64,000 bases of DNA. Origin: Phycomyces blakesleeanus NRRL 1555(-) (Eukaryota; Mucoromycota; Mucoromycetes; Mucorales; Phycomycetaceae). The stretch lies in NCBI RefSeq assembly GCF_001638985.1, contig NW_017265170.1:124001-188000 (forward strand), read 5' to 3'. Below are positions 32,790-44,400 of the stretch, one piece after another. The position numbers were made by a program, and so were the translations under genes. The number at the start of each line of letters is the position of its first letter. Within the stretch, counting starts at the first letter, position 1. The notes beneath the pieces were generated by a model, which did no database searches, had not been told where the DNA came from, and saw only the letters and a program-made list of their open reading frames with translations.

Positions 32790-33207
32790 ATGCATCAGTG
32801 TTGACAGGTGTGTGACACAAAGTCTTGTAATAATGGTCAGCTCTCAATGCAATCTTGATTGTCTGGCAGTGCAGTAATGTTGTGAAATTCTTTGGAATTC
32901 TAGAAAAATTATATTCTATTATTTTTTTTGATTTTCTGACAGTGGCCGAGGTTGAATAGAAAGCAATTTTTCTATTTGTAGAGAAAAACACTAATAAGTA
33001 CAACAAAAAGACATCATCCTGTCAACAATAACTTCACACAATCACACATCGTATCTTATTTTCTTACTATATTTAACTGAACGAATCAACTTGGAATTAA
33101 CATTAATTTTATTATATTTTCTTACAAGCATAATTATCTTTATCACTATGACTTAATAATTATTTTATTTTATTTATACTTAATGATAGTAAAGAACAAA
33201 TCACATT
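32790..33207 (-). repeat. Right arm of the inverted repeat (partner of 27917-28330)
   Basis: Reverse complement of 27917-28330. Shared landmarks include GCAGTGCAGTAATGTTGTGA, GACAGTGGCCGAGGTTGAA and CATCCTGTCAACAATAACTT. A minus-strand frame (33006-32785) ends ALRADHYYKTLCHTPVNTDA; the other arm has LRADHFYNTPCH, so both may keep the start of the same lost coding region. Confidence 0.75.
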
Positions 33208-33543
33208 TAATAGATCATTAATTATATAACTTTTTATTATATTTTTCAATAATTTTATTTATTTAATTATTCAACAAGTCAATTGCAAAACTATAAATAT
33301 TGCAATATTTGCAGTTAATAAACATTGATTTTTCTTTGTCTTATATTCTAATAACAAGTTTTCTTAATATTTAATGCTGTTGATTTTTTACTTGCTTAAT
33401 TATCCGAGTATATTGAGTCAAGTCTATTGAGATTGATTAATAGTACTGTTTTTCTCTTATTTTTCTCTTATTGATTTTATTATTTTTAATTCTACATTCT
33501 CTTTTGAGTTTGTCTTTTTCTCTCTTGTGGAAAAGAGAGGTTC
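33208..33543. other. No gene recognised
   Basis: 336 bp of AT-rich sequence between the inverted-repeat arm and the third solo LTR. Nothing recognisable. Confidence 0.4.
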
Positions 33544-34087
33544 TGTGGTATTTCAGGTACAAAACAGTAGAAAAATAATAAATTTGATAATAGAGATGTA
33601 TAGAAATACTTTGAGATTGTATATCAGTTTTTTTTGTTCATAAATAAAAAGTATCCCTTTTTATAAGAAAACATAATCTGCTCTTGTCATTACGTCTTAG
33701 TTTCTTAAGGCTTTCTTCCTTTACTATATTTGGTTATTAGAGTGTATTTACTGCTTAACTAGTGTTGGTGTTACAATTATGACATCAAGTCATAAATTGT
33801 ACTCCTTTAGCTCTAAGCTATTCTTTTCTCTTTTATACTAGAGCTTTAGGACTTTCTACTAAATTAGCTCCATATCAATCTGACACAGTTTACTTGGCAG
33901 TATGATATAATTATCTTAACAATCTTTAAGATATTATCTACAGTACTAACTGTAATAATTATTGGACTGAATACTTAATCATTTATATATATTTTTATAC
34001 TGACAAGATGATAGCTACTATGCTATCCCAATATGAATATGTTTTTATATGTGATAAATCCAACATCCGAGTGTCTAGGTCACCACA
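33544..34087 (-). mobile_element. Solo LTR, copy 3 of the 543-bp family, TSD GGTTC
   Basis: 544 bp, starts TGTGGTATTTCAGG and ends GGTCACCACA, same orientation as 4675-5217 and closely similar throughout. The 5 bp before (33539-33543) and after (34088-34092) are both GGTTC. A clean solo LTR. Confidence 0.93.
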
Positions 34088-34204
34088 GGTTCTTTTACAT
34101 CTACAAACCTATTCAAACTTCGAAAACAGTGATAACATATCACCTGTCAACGTTTATCACAAATACAAGTACCACACACATCATGTGTAAAACACATCTG
34201 TACT

Positions 34205-34435
34205 GTGCAATCATGTCATGATGTCCAGTACTGGAATGCTGATCTGCTCAATGGGTTTGTCAGGCAGTTTGTCATGAAGTGCTGTTCTGGTTATGAGAGG
34301 CTGATGACAACGATTTATTGATGTGGAGCTGTGCCCTCAGTAGTAAGAGGAAATTTTTACATGCACAGGAAAAATCTTGTTTTCTTTCTCTGTTTCTTTT
34401 ACACACAATACTTTTTCCTTTTTTCTTTGTTAATA
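34205..34435 (+). repeat. Dispersed repeat, copy 2 (partner of 31120-31345)
   Basis: Direct repeat of 31120-31345, somewhat more diverged; the B-box-like segment reads TGTTTTCTTTCTCTG here and is no longer convincing. Confidence 0.5.
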
Positions 34436-35077
34436 TATACTGTAAAAAAATCCACACGTATTTTTTGATATTTGTAACTTTTTGCCTAAAACTCATAACT
34501 TGGAAAGTCCAATATAAACTTACTAAGTTTAGTATATGCTAAACCTATTTTAATACTCGGAAGTGTAATGACTATGAGTAAATGAGTTTGAATTCAGAGA
34601 CTAGTTTAGGCAACTAGGCAATGAGAGAAGTTTGAGCTTAAGAAAAATGCTTTTTATTGATAGAAGAAACAACAAGTATTTATACTCTTTAGCTAGATAG
34701 AGAGAACACATTCAAACATATATCAGGGGGTTTTATTATCTCTTAGTATTTGGAAAGCGGATGTTTGAATACTGAAATGATTGGCCAAGAAGAATCTGAA
34801 TATAATTAAAATATGTAGATTTAATTCAAAGGAAATGATTTTCAGATTGAAATTTAGGATAGATCATTTTAATGTCTTAAAATACCTAGAGCAAAAGTTT
34901 TTCAATTTATTTATCTCTCTTACATAATTCTATTTTATATATCAACTTTTTATAAGCTAAGTTTCCAATATAAGTAATAAAAATTAACTTAATTATTTAG
35001 AATAAAATATTAGGTTCAAGAATAAAATGATTAATTAAAAAGAGGATGCAATAATTTTCATTTTATAATTATTTTCA
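34436..35077. other. AT-rich spacer, possible old LTR fragment
   Basis: No gene. On the minus strand AGTATAAATACTTGTTG and TATCAATAAAAAGC (about 34690-34650) look like a promoter and poly-A signal of an LTR. A segment near 34730-34765 (GGGGGTTTTATTATCTCTTAG) matches, inverted, the sequence just right of the CACTA element (AGAGATAATGAAACCCCC near 45595). Not resolved further. Confidence 0.35.
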
Positions 35078-35400
35078 TTATATTACGGGAAATCGGATGT
35101 TAAATTATATTGATTTATAGTGTTTAATGTCAAAATCCATGTCTTAAAATGTCACCATAAAATTGATGTTATTTATCAGAGATATTTTTTTTTATTTTTT
35201 AACATAAATCCATGTCGACATTAATTTATGTTTATTTGTGTCAAAATAGAGCAACATAAATACATCAGCAAACTCATGTCTTTTGATGTTAACATAAAAC
35301 ATCATTTTTAAACATAAATCCATGTTGACATCAATATATGTCTAAATATGTTGAAAAAAAAAGATGGTTGACATAGGGGTTTTTTTCTTAAAAAAAAGTT

Positions 35401-38400
35401 TTATATTTTGAAGCAGACATATAATTTGTCTTCTAAAGAGAGAGAAGATAAAGTAATTGCATAACCTTGAACGTTTGCAAGATTAATAATACAGTAAGAG
35501 TTCTCTATTTCTTTTATCGCTGACAAGTTCACAAATAACCTGCTCCTTTTATCTTCTTCCAAAACCTGTTTTCCTTTTACCAGTGCTAAACAATGGCCTT
35601 GATAGTCAAACATGGCTTAAATGTTGCTTATAGAAAGTTTTAAAGGCATGTCCAGGGTGATCTCTTTTGAAATTATATCAATCCCGTCTCTTTCTCTAAT
35701 TTTCTTTACTGTCTGATGATTGCCAGCAACTGTATACTCTACTCTGTTAACTATGGGCACTTTTGAGTCGAAGGGTATGTTTTCACAAACACAGAAATTT
35801 AGCAACATTTTATCAAAAGGTATGTTCTTGGCATCAAGCATCATATCCAACTCGTCAGAAGAAATATTCGTACAGTCAGCTTCATGAGTTTCATCCCTTT
35901 TGTTGAGTTCGTAGTGCCATTTTTGTTTTGCACTCGCAAAATTATTATGCATAAAGCTTACAGCATTTTCCCCTGGCTTTGAACGCGACTTTATGTTTTC
36001 TTTGCATAGGTCTATAGTTCTTTCCAATGCACGAGCACTATACTCTTTTAGCGGACCCATCTCTGTTATATATTTGCTGAGGTGTAACAGGTAGTGCTGG
36101 TTTATAGTGAAGCATTTCCCTCCAACAAGCTCTTGCAGAAATGCATGCCATATATTTACATGATGTTCAATGGCTGAGACATCTTCCGTACTGATATATA
36201 GCTTCTCTGATAGCTGGCAAACCAAGGAAAGCAATGCAAGGGCCTCAGCCGTTCTATCCATACAACTTATAACGGTCTCAATTTCAGTTCCAATGCTTTG
36301 TTCCTCAGGATCAATTTCATTGCTTTGATTCAGGATTGTTGCTTTGGCAGCTTTACCTTTTCCTTTTCTTTTCTTTTCGTTTTTCAATTTTATCTTCAGG
36401 TCTTCAGTTTGAAGTTCTAGAGCTTCAACCAGCAGAGTAGGAACCACAAACATCAAGAAGTCAATATAATCAACGGCTCTACCATAGCTAGCAGAGGTTG
36501 CCATATTTAAAAAGCTTCCATCCTTGCTATGATGGTTGCTAAGGGCTTGTGCTAACAGAAGTTTTTTACCCAAAGTAACTCTGTATGGCTTCCTTAGAAA
36601 TAACGGGTTTGAGATATCAGATTTCTTTTGCCTATTATCAGTGACTATTGCCCACAGGTGCTTGCTAATATTTTGACCCCAAAGATGTAGTTCGTTGAGT
36701 CCAAAAAAACATGTTCCAGTAAAACTTGATAGAATACCAAAAGGAGTGGGTTTCTTAATTCCATATTCAGCATCACCCTCAATAAAACTCTGTCTGCTTC
36801 TATTGTTACTAGTAGCCATGTTGCTGAAATATATGTCTCTTTGGTTTTTCTGCTGCTGATCTCCTCTGATCTTATATACTCTGTGTTGTGGTGGTTGAAG
36901 TTGAAGAAGTTTTTAAGAGGAAGAATTCAAGATTTGAAATTAGGAACGAAGATTTGTGAGAACTTGTGTAGGTTTTGTTTATTGAGAAAGGATTTTGTAT
37001 CAAAGTTTGACCAGGTTCCTACACTGAACTACTACTGCTATTTATATTGTTTTGGATTGGGAAAATTATATGACTGGGGTCAGGTAATCGATCCTATCTG
37101 AGCCTTAATCAGAGCAACGTGATCTTGGGATAATTAATGTATGATTAATTATATAAATGTGTGTAGTCCCAATGAAGTATTAACATCGAAAGTAAATGTG
37201 TTTATGAGTTATAATTATGCTTATAATAATCCACTGATGTATCCCATATTATGGTGATATCATCATATGAAATATAATCACTATCATGCATGCTAAACCT
37301 GTGTGTTAAATAATAAAGTAATCGGTAGACACCTTTGACTGGAATAGCTGAGGCCTTATATTATTTCCTTCAAACTTATTCTCAATTACAGCAGTACTCA
37401 ATACTCATTTACAACACTCTGCAGCTGTAGTATGAAGAGTGTCCAGAATACATGCACAGCTCAGAAATTCCAAAGTGTCTCCAACCACAAAAGCAAGACT
37501 GGCTTTGTACAAAGAAGTCAAGCCATCTTCAAAGTTCATTTGTAAACCTTGACTCTCCAAAACAAAAAAGTCTTGAAGCACTGGGTATAGAGAACTGAAT
37601 AAATTTTTTGGCTTCTTTGGTCCAGGAATAATCGAAAAAATGAATATGTTTTCTTGCTTATATCTTTCTGTTGGTGGAAGATCTACGATTGTGGCCATAA
37701 TGATTATCATAGATATTCCACCTCTTTTGAATGGGTTAAACCCATTAATATGCAGGGCAAGGCTGAGCTCTTTCATTCCTCTGACTCCACCAAAAATGCT
37801 TCTATTGAAAACATTTTTATATATTGGCTCTTTAACTGACAAGAAATCCTCAATAAGAGTTTTTTTGTACTCCACAGTTTTAGAAACATTGGCACTGTTT
37901 GCAAGGAAATCGGCTAACTGTCTGCCAATTGACAATTGATAGGTTGTTTTCCTTGGGAGAATGCCTTCGTACCTTTCTTCATTACAAAAACAACATGCAA
38001 TGCTAGCATCACCAGAATAGTACATTTTGCATCCGTTTATACACATATTATATTTTGTGGTACTGTTTTTGTTCAAAGTATCACTCATTATCTTATCGCA
38101 CTTGTATGGCAATATAAGCTTGTAATTTTTTTCATTACAATAATTAAGAAAATGAAAGCCTTTAGATTACACAAATAAATAACAATAATTACCTTCTCTA
38201 TCAATTTTTGTCAAATATTTATTGAACCAAGAGAAAGTCATTTCAATAAGCTTTTTTGAAGCATTGTTAGCTTGAAGAATGCTTTTGAGCTTGATACTTG
38301 ATTATTCTGCATTGTTTAACGTTCCAAACAATTTGCTATTGGTAACAGACTCATAAGATAACGGACTTTCAACAGTGGTTTTAAAGGCTCCCAAGCAACT

Positions 38401-38811
38401 AAACAAGGATAAAGAATCGTCTCTTTCTTCCACAATCTCTTCACGAGTTTTGACATTGTCGAATGATACGTTTGAATTTTCTGTATCCATATAATTGTTT
38501 TCTGCATTTACAGCAAGTGATTTCTCCCCTTCTTCAAAATCTGCAGGATCGCAATCGTTCACAACCAAAAAATTGTCCACATCATTTGATTGATTGGAAC
38601 ACATGTAAGTCTGTTCATCACCAGAGATTGTTTCTGCTCTAGTATGCTTTAGAGGTAATACTGAAGAAAAAGAATTGACTTGACTCCAATCTCTCTCTTG
38701 TCTGATTCTTTCTTGAAGAGCTTGCATATTTTGTATTTCATACATCTTGGTGTGTTTCTTTCTGTTTCTTTTAGTTACTTTTACTTGGCATATAGGGCAA
38801 AATTGGACCAT
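35401..38811 (-). pseudogene. CACTA Tnp2-type transposase, broken by a solo LTR
   Basis: Exon 1 (38811 to about 38250) begins MVQFCPICQVKVTKRNRKKH, a C2H2-like finger, then an acidic linker with a TAA near 38302. After an intron (about 38112-38190) comes CKMYYSGDASIACCFCNEERY, FNPFKRGG, TERYKQENIFIFSIIPGPKKP. A frameshift near 37,460 then leads to SELCMYSGHSSYYSCRVY, the counterpart of SELCGLGAPNSTYPCRKCY in the transposase at 1-2956. The solo LTR (36884-37416) interrupts just after this. The rest (36819-35617) has FFGLNELHLWGQNISKHLW, HAFLQELVGG, QHYLLHLSKYITEMGPLKEYSARALERTI. A TAA at 35617 separates a last 70 codons (to 35401). It would recognise and cut the element ends; dead here. Confidence 0.8.
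36884..37416 (-). mobile_element. Solo LTR of the 533-bp family, TSD CTCTG
   Basis: Starts TGTTGTGGTGGTTGAAG and ends CATTTACAACA on the plus strand, reverse complement of 21921-22453 and exactly the same length. Flanked by CTCTG on both sides (36879-36883 and 37417-37421). Promoter and poly-A-like signals (CTATTTATATT, TTGTTTATTGAG as complements) give a minus orientation. Confidence 0.94.
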
Positions 38812-39057
38812 TATGGTAAGCTTTTAGTAAAAAAAAAGGGGATAAAAGGAATGAATCTATGGTTGACTGATATTTTCTTAAGAACAATTCTCTATCTACT
38901 TTTAGTATCACTCGGGAGTATTTTAAAATTTCTTGCAATTTGAACTATATTTTATCTACTTATTTTTTTTTCTCCTAGACAACAGCTCTATATAAATATA
39001 TGTTTCTTACATACATTCTATTGATCTCTTCACCTATTCTTTTATAATTCATATAAA

Positions 39058-39763
39058 ATGCCCCCTAAAAGAAATGCTACTGTCGTTGAAGATATAAATA
39101 ATGAACCTATATGGTTCAAAAAATTCAAAGAAGAGCACTTCGCCAGAATGAAAGAGGCAATGGAAGAAATCAAACGTGAAAACCAACAAGACTACAAAGA
39201 GTTACATGCAATGATACGTACATTGACAGAAATGATACCACGTCCAGCAGTAGGAATCAACAGCCATGTAGCAAACGGTGGTCAAGACTTGATACCACCC
39301 CTAAAAAATAGTTCTGAGAAAGAGAAGAAGTCCCATATCAGGGATATTATTATGAACAATGTGGTAGAAATCGATGAGGATAGAGCCAATGAACTGTTGG
39401 ATATTTTGAAGAAAAACTATTTGAAAGCATGCCAATCTTTTGCTTTGAAAGATGACTCCAATGGCAAGACCAATGGTGAGAAGGAATGGAAGGACCTGGA
39501 TGGAGAAGACCATGTGCATCTAGTAATGTCAACCCTGCAAAAATCGGTGAAAGAAGCTAGGGAATTGGAAGTTCTTAACCTTTCTTGTGGTCTTTGGGTT
39601 GTGAAGTTTCTGGTTCAGCCCAAGTGGTCAAATATGTTGCGCAATAGAAGAAGAAATAAGTAAGCAAAACATTTTATGTACATACCAACAAATGACTAAC
39701 AATAATATTATTAGGTTTGCTTGTTTGGGCAAGGACACTGAAGAGAATAGTAGTAGTTTATAG
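39058..39763 (+). CDS. CACTA second gene, unknown protein, intact
   Basis: Two exons, 39058-39659 and 39715-39763, joined by a 55-bp intron (gtaagc to attag), give 216 residues with no internal stop. The ATG follows ATATAAA and lies 246 bp from the divergent transposase start. The N terminus is basic (MPPKRNATV). Residues about 20-60 (WFKKFKEEHFARMKEAMEEI onward) look like a coiled coil. The middle has IDEDRANELLDILKKNYLKAC; the end is basic (LRNRRRNK) then FACLGKDTEENSSSL. It has the same place in its element as the accessory gene of elements A-C (next to the transposase, with an N-terminal coiled coil), although it is divergent rather than convergent. It may be a DNA-binding or regulatory partner, like plant TnpA in role only. 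It is the only transposon gene in the window without a visible lesion. Confidence 0.65.
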
Positions 39764-40050
39764 ATAGCTGTATTTTTTTATAATTAATATATATTTACAA
39801 TATAAAATTTATTTTTTGAAAACATCAATTTGATGTTAAATTGGCTAAAAAAGACATGGATTTATGGTTTTTTATGTTTCTATGGTGACATCAATTCTAT
39901 GTTGTTTTATGTTTTTTTCAATGGTGACATTGATTCCGTATCAAAAAATGGCGACATGAATTTTGCAAAAAAAGACATGGATTTATGGTTTTTTATGTTT
40001 CTATGGTGACAACAATTCTATGTTGTTTTATGTCTTTTTCAATGGTCGTC

Positions 40051-41445
40051 ATGGCTCTTCCCATTACTCCACCGGATCCACTTGGGGACCCCCCCTCAAC
40101 TTTCGGCTCACCCTCACCTCACTCCACCACCCCATCCAGCCCCACCACCTCACAACGCACGTACTCGGTCGCTGCTACTCTCGCACCTACTGCTCTTCTT
40201 CCTCACCAACCTCATATCATATATGGCGATTCCATTGATGGGTTACCACGCATCTGGCGTGCTGGTACCGCACCCCACACTGTTTTTTATAACGCTCCTC
40301 TTCCCACTTCTCCTCTCCACAATGCCTTCTGGCATGCCCTGAAAAGCTCTGCTTTTGCAGACTCTATCGTAAAAGTTACTCTTCCCAGTCGTTCTGCTCC
40401 TACTGCTCTCAAGGTCCAATTCCTCGATGCTGCTTCCTGTGCTATTGCGTGCGCGCATCCTATTTTTGTTTCTGATCAACACTTCCCAGCCTGTATTGCC
40501 GTTGCTCCTGGTCGCAAGGTATATCGGGTAACATTGTCTCGACTCCCTGGTGTTCGTTATCCTGATTTAGTAACTGGACTTCAACGGTGCCTTGCCCCTT
40601 TCGGAATTGTACGCGAAATTGTGGTCCGCGAGAGTTATACCTTTTTCGATGGCACTGGCAGTGTCCTCCTTGAACGACCCGACCCACCAGCTCAGCAAGT
40701 CGCCAAGCTTGCCTATGAGATTTCTTACAACAACAACACTACCATCCTTGGAGAATGGGCACATATGGGCTCCCATTGCAAATACTGCAAACAAATGGGC
40801 CACGACATCAATGCCTGCCCTGCACGCTCTTCAGAAACACGCACCTGTCACAGCTGCAACAAGCCTGGCCATTTGCAAGCTAACTGTCCCCACGTCTCCG
40901 AACCTGGTCGTAGGTCAGCAACCACTAACAAACGCTCTCGCCACCTCAACCGTGTTCCTCACCAGGATCGCATTGTGCTGCCCCGCCCCCTGACAACTAA
41001 TCTCCCCACTGGTACATCTGTGGATTCCATCCACAATCCGGCTAACAAAGCTTCATCTTCTCTTCTGCCGATTGAACCACAACGCAAAGCCAAGGTAGTC
41101 AACCATGCTGAAGAGGAAACACCATCTGACAACACTGCCTATATTGTAGATCCTGAAGACGACACAATGCTTGACGCCCTTCCAGAACAGGTAAATTCTG
41201 ACAAAGCCCAATTGCAACAGGAGCCTGAGAAGGCCGCCGATGAGCAGGCTCTCCTGGAGGCTATTCAGGCTACTGAAACTGAAAGAGTACGTCGTCTTAC
41301 CCGACATACGCCCAACCGCAACACGAGACGCAGTCTTTCCACGTCCCCCACACGCAGGAACACTGCCTCTCGTAACTCTTCGCTCTCTCCTCCACCCCGG
41401 TTCACCCGTCAAGCCCTCGGCGCAGAGGCCAAATCTAACCAATGA
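40051..41445 (+). CDS. LINE ORF1, nucleic-acid-binding protein with two zinc knuckles
   Basis: 464 codons from ATG 40051 (context CGTCATGGC); an upstream ATG in frame at 40043 or in the flanking CACTA sequence (39985) would add residues from the target and is not preferred. The N-terminal third is Pro/Ser/Thr-rich (ITPPDPLGDPPSTFGSPSPH). A middle part (VTLSRLPGVRYPDLVTGLQR, then ESYTFFDGTGSVLLE) looks like an RRM-type fold. Residues about 243-280 hold two CCHC knuckles, CKYCKQMGHDINAC and CHSCNKPGHLQANC. The C-terminal part is charged and ends with an Arg/Ser/Thr-rich region. It would coat the element RNA in the RNP. The stop TGA overlaps the ORF2 start as ATGA. No lesion is seen. Confidence 0.88.
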   Translation: MALPITPPDPLGDPPSTFGSPSPHSTTPSSPTTSQRTYSVAATLAPTALLPHQPHIIYGDSIDGLPRIWRAGTAPHTVFYNAPLPTSPLHNAFWHALKSSAFADSIVKVTLPSRSAPTALKVQFLDAASCAIACAHPIFVSDQHFPACIAVAPGRKVYRVTLSRLPGVRYPDLVTGLQRCLAPFGIVREIVVRESYTFFDGTGSVLLERPDPPAQQVAKLAYEISYNNNTTILGEWAHMGSHCKYCKQMGHDINACPARSSETRTCHSCNKPGHLQANCPHVSEPGRRSATTNKRSRHLNRVPHQDRIVLPRPLTTNLPTGTSVDSIHNPANKASSSLLPIEPQRKAKVVNHAEEETPSDNTAYIVDPEDDTMLDALPEQVNSDKAQLQQEPEKAADEQALLEAIQATETERVRRLTRHTPNRNTRRSLSTSPTRRNTASRNSSLSPPPRFTRQALGAEAKSNQ

Positions 41446-44400
41446 TTACCATTGGAACTATGAACTGCAGAGGCCTCCCCAAGGTGGGACGACCCGAAAC
41501 ACGCTCATTATTTATACGCCACTTACGTTCGAAGGGAATTGATCTCCTCGCCCTTCAAGAAACCCATGCCCACTCTATTGCTCTTCAAGACACATTTACT
41601 ATGCAGTTCCAATCTTCTTCTTCTCTTTGGTCTCCTCATTGTGGACTTGTGTGCCTTTCAAAAGATATTATGCTTACTGATCCATTGTTTAGTATATGCG
41701 GCCGCTGCATCACTGCTACGGTATCTCACACACAGTTTATGTTCAACTCTTTCCGTATCTGTGTCATTTATGCTCCCGCTACTTATCGCAAACGACATTC
41801 GTTCCTCACCTCTCTTCTTCACAATCCTCTCTTGATACCCGCGTCACCCACTAATATGATTCTATTGGGCGACCTCAATCACTCACTCACTACTACCACC
41901 GCCCATAGCACTCCACCTCGCCCATGGCTTCACTTTCTCACCGACCGCCTTGTGGACTGTGTGACTCCCACCGGCAAGGTACCTCAACCTACCTTTCACC
42001 GTGGGACATCATCCTCCACAATTGACTACATATTCGCCTCCTCCGACCTTGCTTCTTGTGCCACCTCACACTCGGTGGAATATATACACTCACAGTGGTC
42101 TGACCATTGTCTGGTCACAGTCGTACTCTCCCTTCCTTCTTCTCGGACCAGTGGTAAAGGCCTTTGGCGGGCGAACCCTCGCCTTGCTCAGCTCACTTCC
42201 TTCCAGGACGAACTTTCTGTCTTTCTTTACACCTTCGTTCCCACTCTCCCCGCCTCCAATTCCCCACAGACAAACTGGGATTTAGTCAAGTCTGAAGTGA
42301 CTAGATTCATTAAACGTTTCTCTCGTCGAATCTCACCTTCCCTGTCCACTCTAGAAGCACAACTTCAAAGTCGGCATGATAAGTTGATTCTTCGGTTTCG
42401 CCATCAACCCGCCCAGAACTTTCAGCTTCCTGTAATCGAACGCAAGCTCCAACAGGTTCAACTGGAATGCGTAGAAATTCTTGCTCTCCGGGCTGGCCGA
42501 CAATGGCGCGAACAGGGTGAAACCTCTGCCGGTTTCCTTAAACGCACCGTTGCTACACGTCAGTCCAAAAAACTCATCACCAGCCTACGCCATCCTGTTA
42601 CCGACTATCTTTGCACTGAGCCTGACAGCATGACGGAGGCTGCTGCCGCCTTCTATGAGACTCTCTACTCTCCTGAGCCCATCACTTCTGCTGCTGTTGA
42701 CGATCTTCTCCAGAATCTTCCTGACAATCTTGCCCTCACTGATCTCACTCAACATTGCCTCACTCGCAAATTTTCCCTCGACACTATTCGTCAAGGTGCC
42801 TCTCGATCCCCCAATGCCAGTAGCCCTGGTCCTGACGGATTGCCATACGAGATTCTGCGACTCATACTTGACCACCCCAAATGCTCCACTCTTGTCTCGC
42901 GTGTATATAACGAAGCTTTGTTGGATGGTGTCTTTCCCCCCACTTGGATGTCCACCTGCGTGTGTCTTCTCCCGAAAAAAAGGCGACCTTACCTCCCTTC
43001 GGAATTGGCGACCCATCGCACTTATCAACACTGATGCTAAGGTCTTCACTCGTCTTCTTAACTCTCGTTTGATCCCTGCTGCCACTCCTCTTGTCACTCC
43101 CTACCAAACTGGCTTTGTTCAAGGACGATTTATTGCTGATAATGGGATGCTCACCCGGATGGTCATGGCTCAGGCACTTCAGGAAAGCTCGACTGGAGTG
43201 GGTCTTCTTCTTGATCAGGAGAAAGCGTACGACCGAGTCCACCCAGAATACTTGCGCCGAGTTCTCGATCACTTTCGCTTTCCTAAATCTATAATAACTT
43301 GTATCACCCAATTGTTTTTCTCTACACAGATTCAGATCAACGTTAATGGCTTCCTATCTCGCCCTCTCACACAATTGCGTGGCCTCCGTCAAGGCGACCC
43401 TCTCTCTCCCATCTTGTTCAATTTGGCTTTTGAACCTTTGTTGCGACGGGTTATAAGTAATCAATCCTTCCTCGGTTTTCGACCTTCTGTCCCTGATAGT
43501 GTGGCTACTATTCCTCCTATTAAACTTCTAGCTTATGCCGACGATCTTCTGGTATTTCTCCCAGATCCGGCTCACCTTACTCGACTCCACACACATCTCA
43601 CCACCTATTCCGCTGCGTCCAATGCGCGTATCAACCTCCACAAAACGCAAGCTTTCTCACTATCTGGTAGTCCTCTCCCCGATTGAACCTCCACCCTCCG
43701 TCGTCATAACATTACCGATTGGCATGACCGCACCTCGCCCGTACCTCTCCGTTATCTTGGCTTTCCGTTGATTCACTCCAAGGCTCAACGGGACTCGTTC
43801 TGCTCATCTCTTCTCCAAAGGATTGAGGACAGCTGCAATCTTCACTCATCTCGCTGTCTCTCCTTTTGGGGTAAAGACACCGTTCTAACATCTCTCATAC
43901 TCTCTCAGCTTTGGCATGTTTTGCGTGTGGTCTCTCTACCTATGTCCTTCTTTCAGAAGATCAGGTCCATCATGGGTAGCTTCCTTCAACGTGGCACCTT
44001 CCCCCCGATTTCTTTGGATACTTTCTGCCTCCCACGCATGCAAGGTGGACTTGGTATCATCGATCCTAAGATGCAGCAGAGCGCTCTACAACTTCGTTGG
44101 CTTCAACCTATCGTCCGCGCTCCTTGGTCCCCACCTGGTTTGGTCCCGCGCTGGATGTCTGGATTGTTACAGGCTTCACTTCCATCTCTTTCTCCCCTAT
44201 TTCCCCTTCTATTTCCAAGTATGCGTCCTTCTGGATGGCGGGATCTTACCTGTCCTCTACATTTAGCCTTTGCTGCCATTGACCATCTGCCGCACAACTT
44301 TGATAATGTTGTGGTAAATTTGACTACTTGCCTTGCTTTGCCTCTCTCAGCGGTCACCATTGTCCCTGCTTCCCAAGCACGCTTCCCCCCATCTTGGCAA

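Noticed and set aside
31380..32877. Hydrophobic small membrane proteins
   Set aside because: Frames arise from T/C-rich sequence; no conserved start context, introns or homologue between neighbouring copies.
39985..40050. LINE ORF1 start at the upstream ATG
   Set aside because: The extra residues come from the CACTA flank and the target duplication, not from the LINE.
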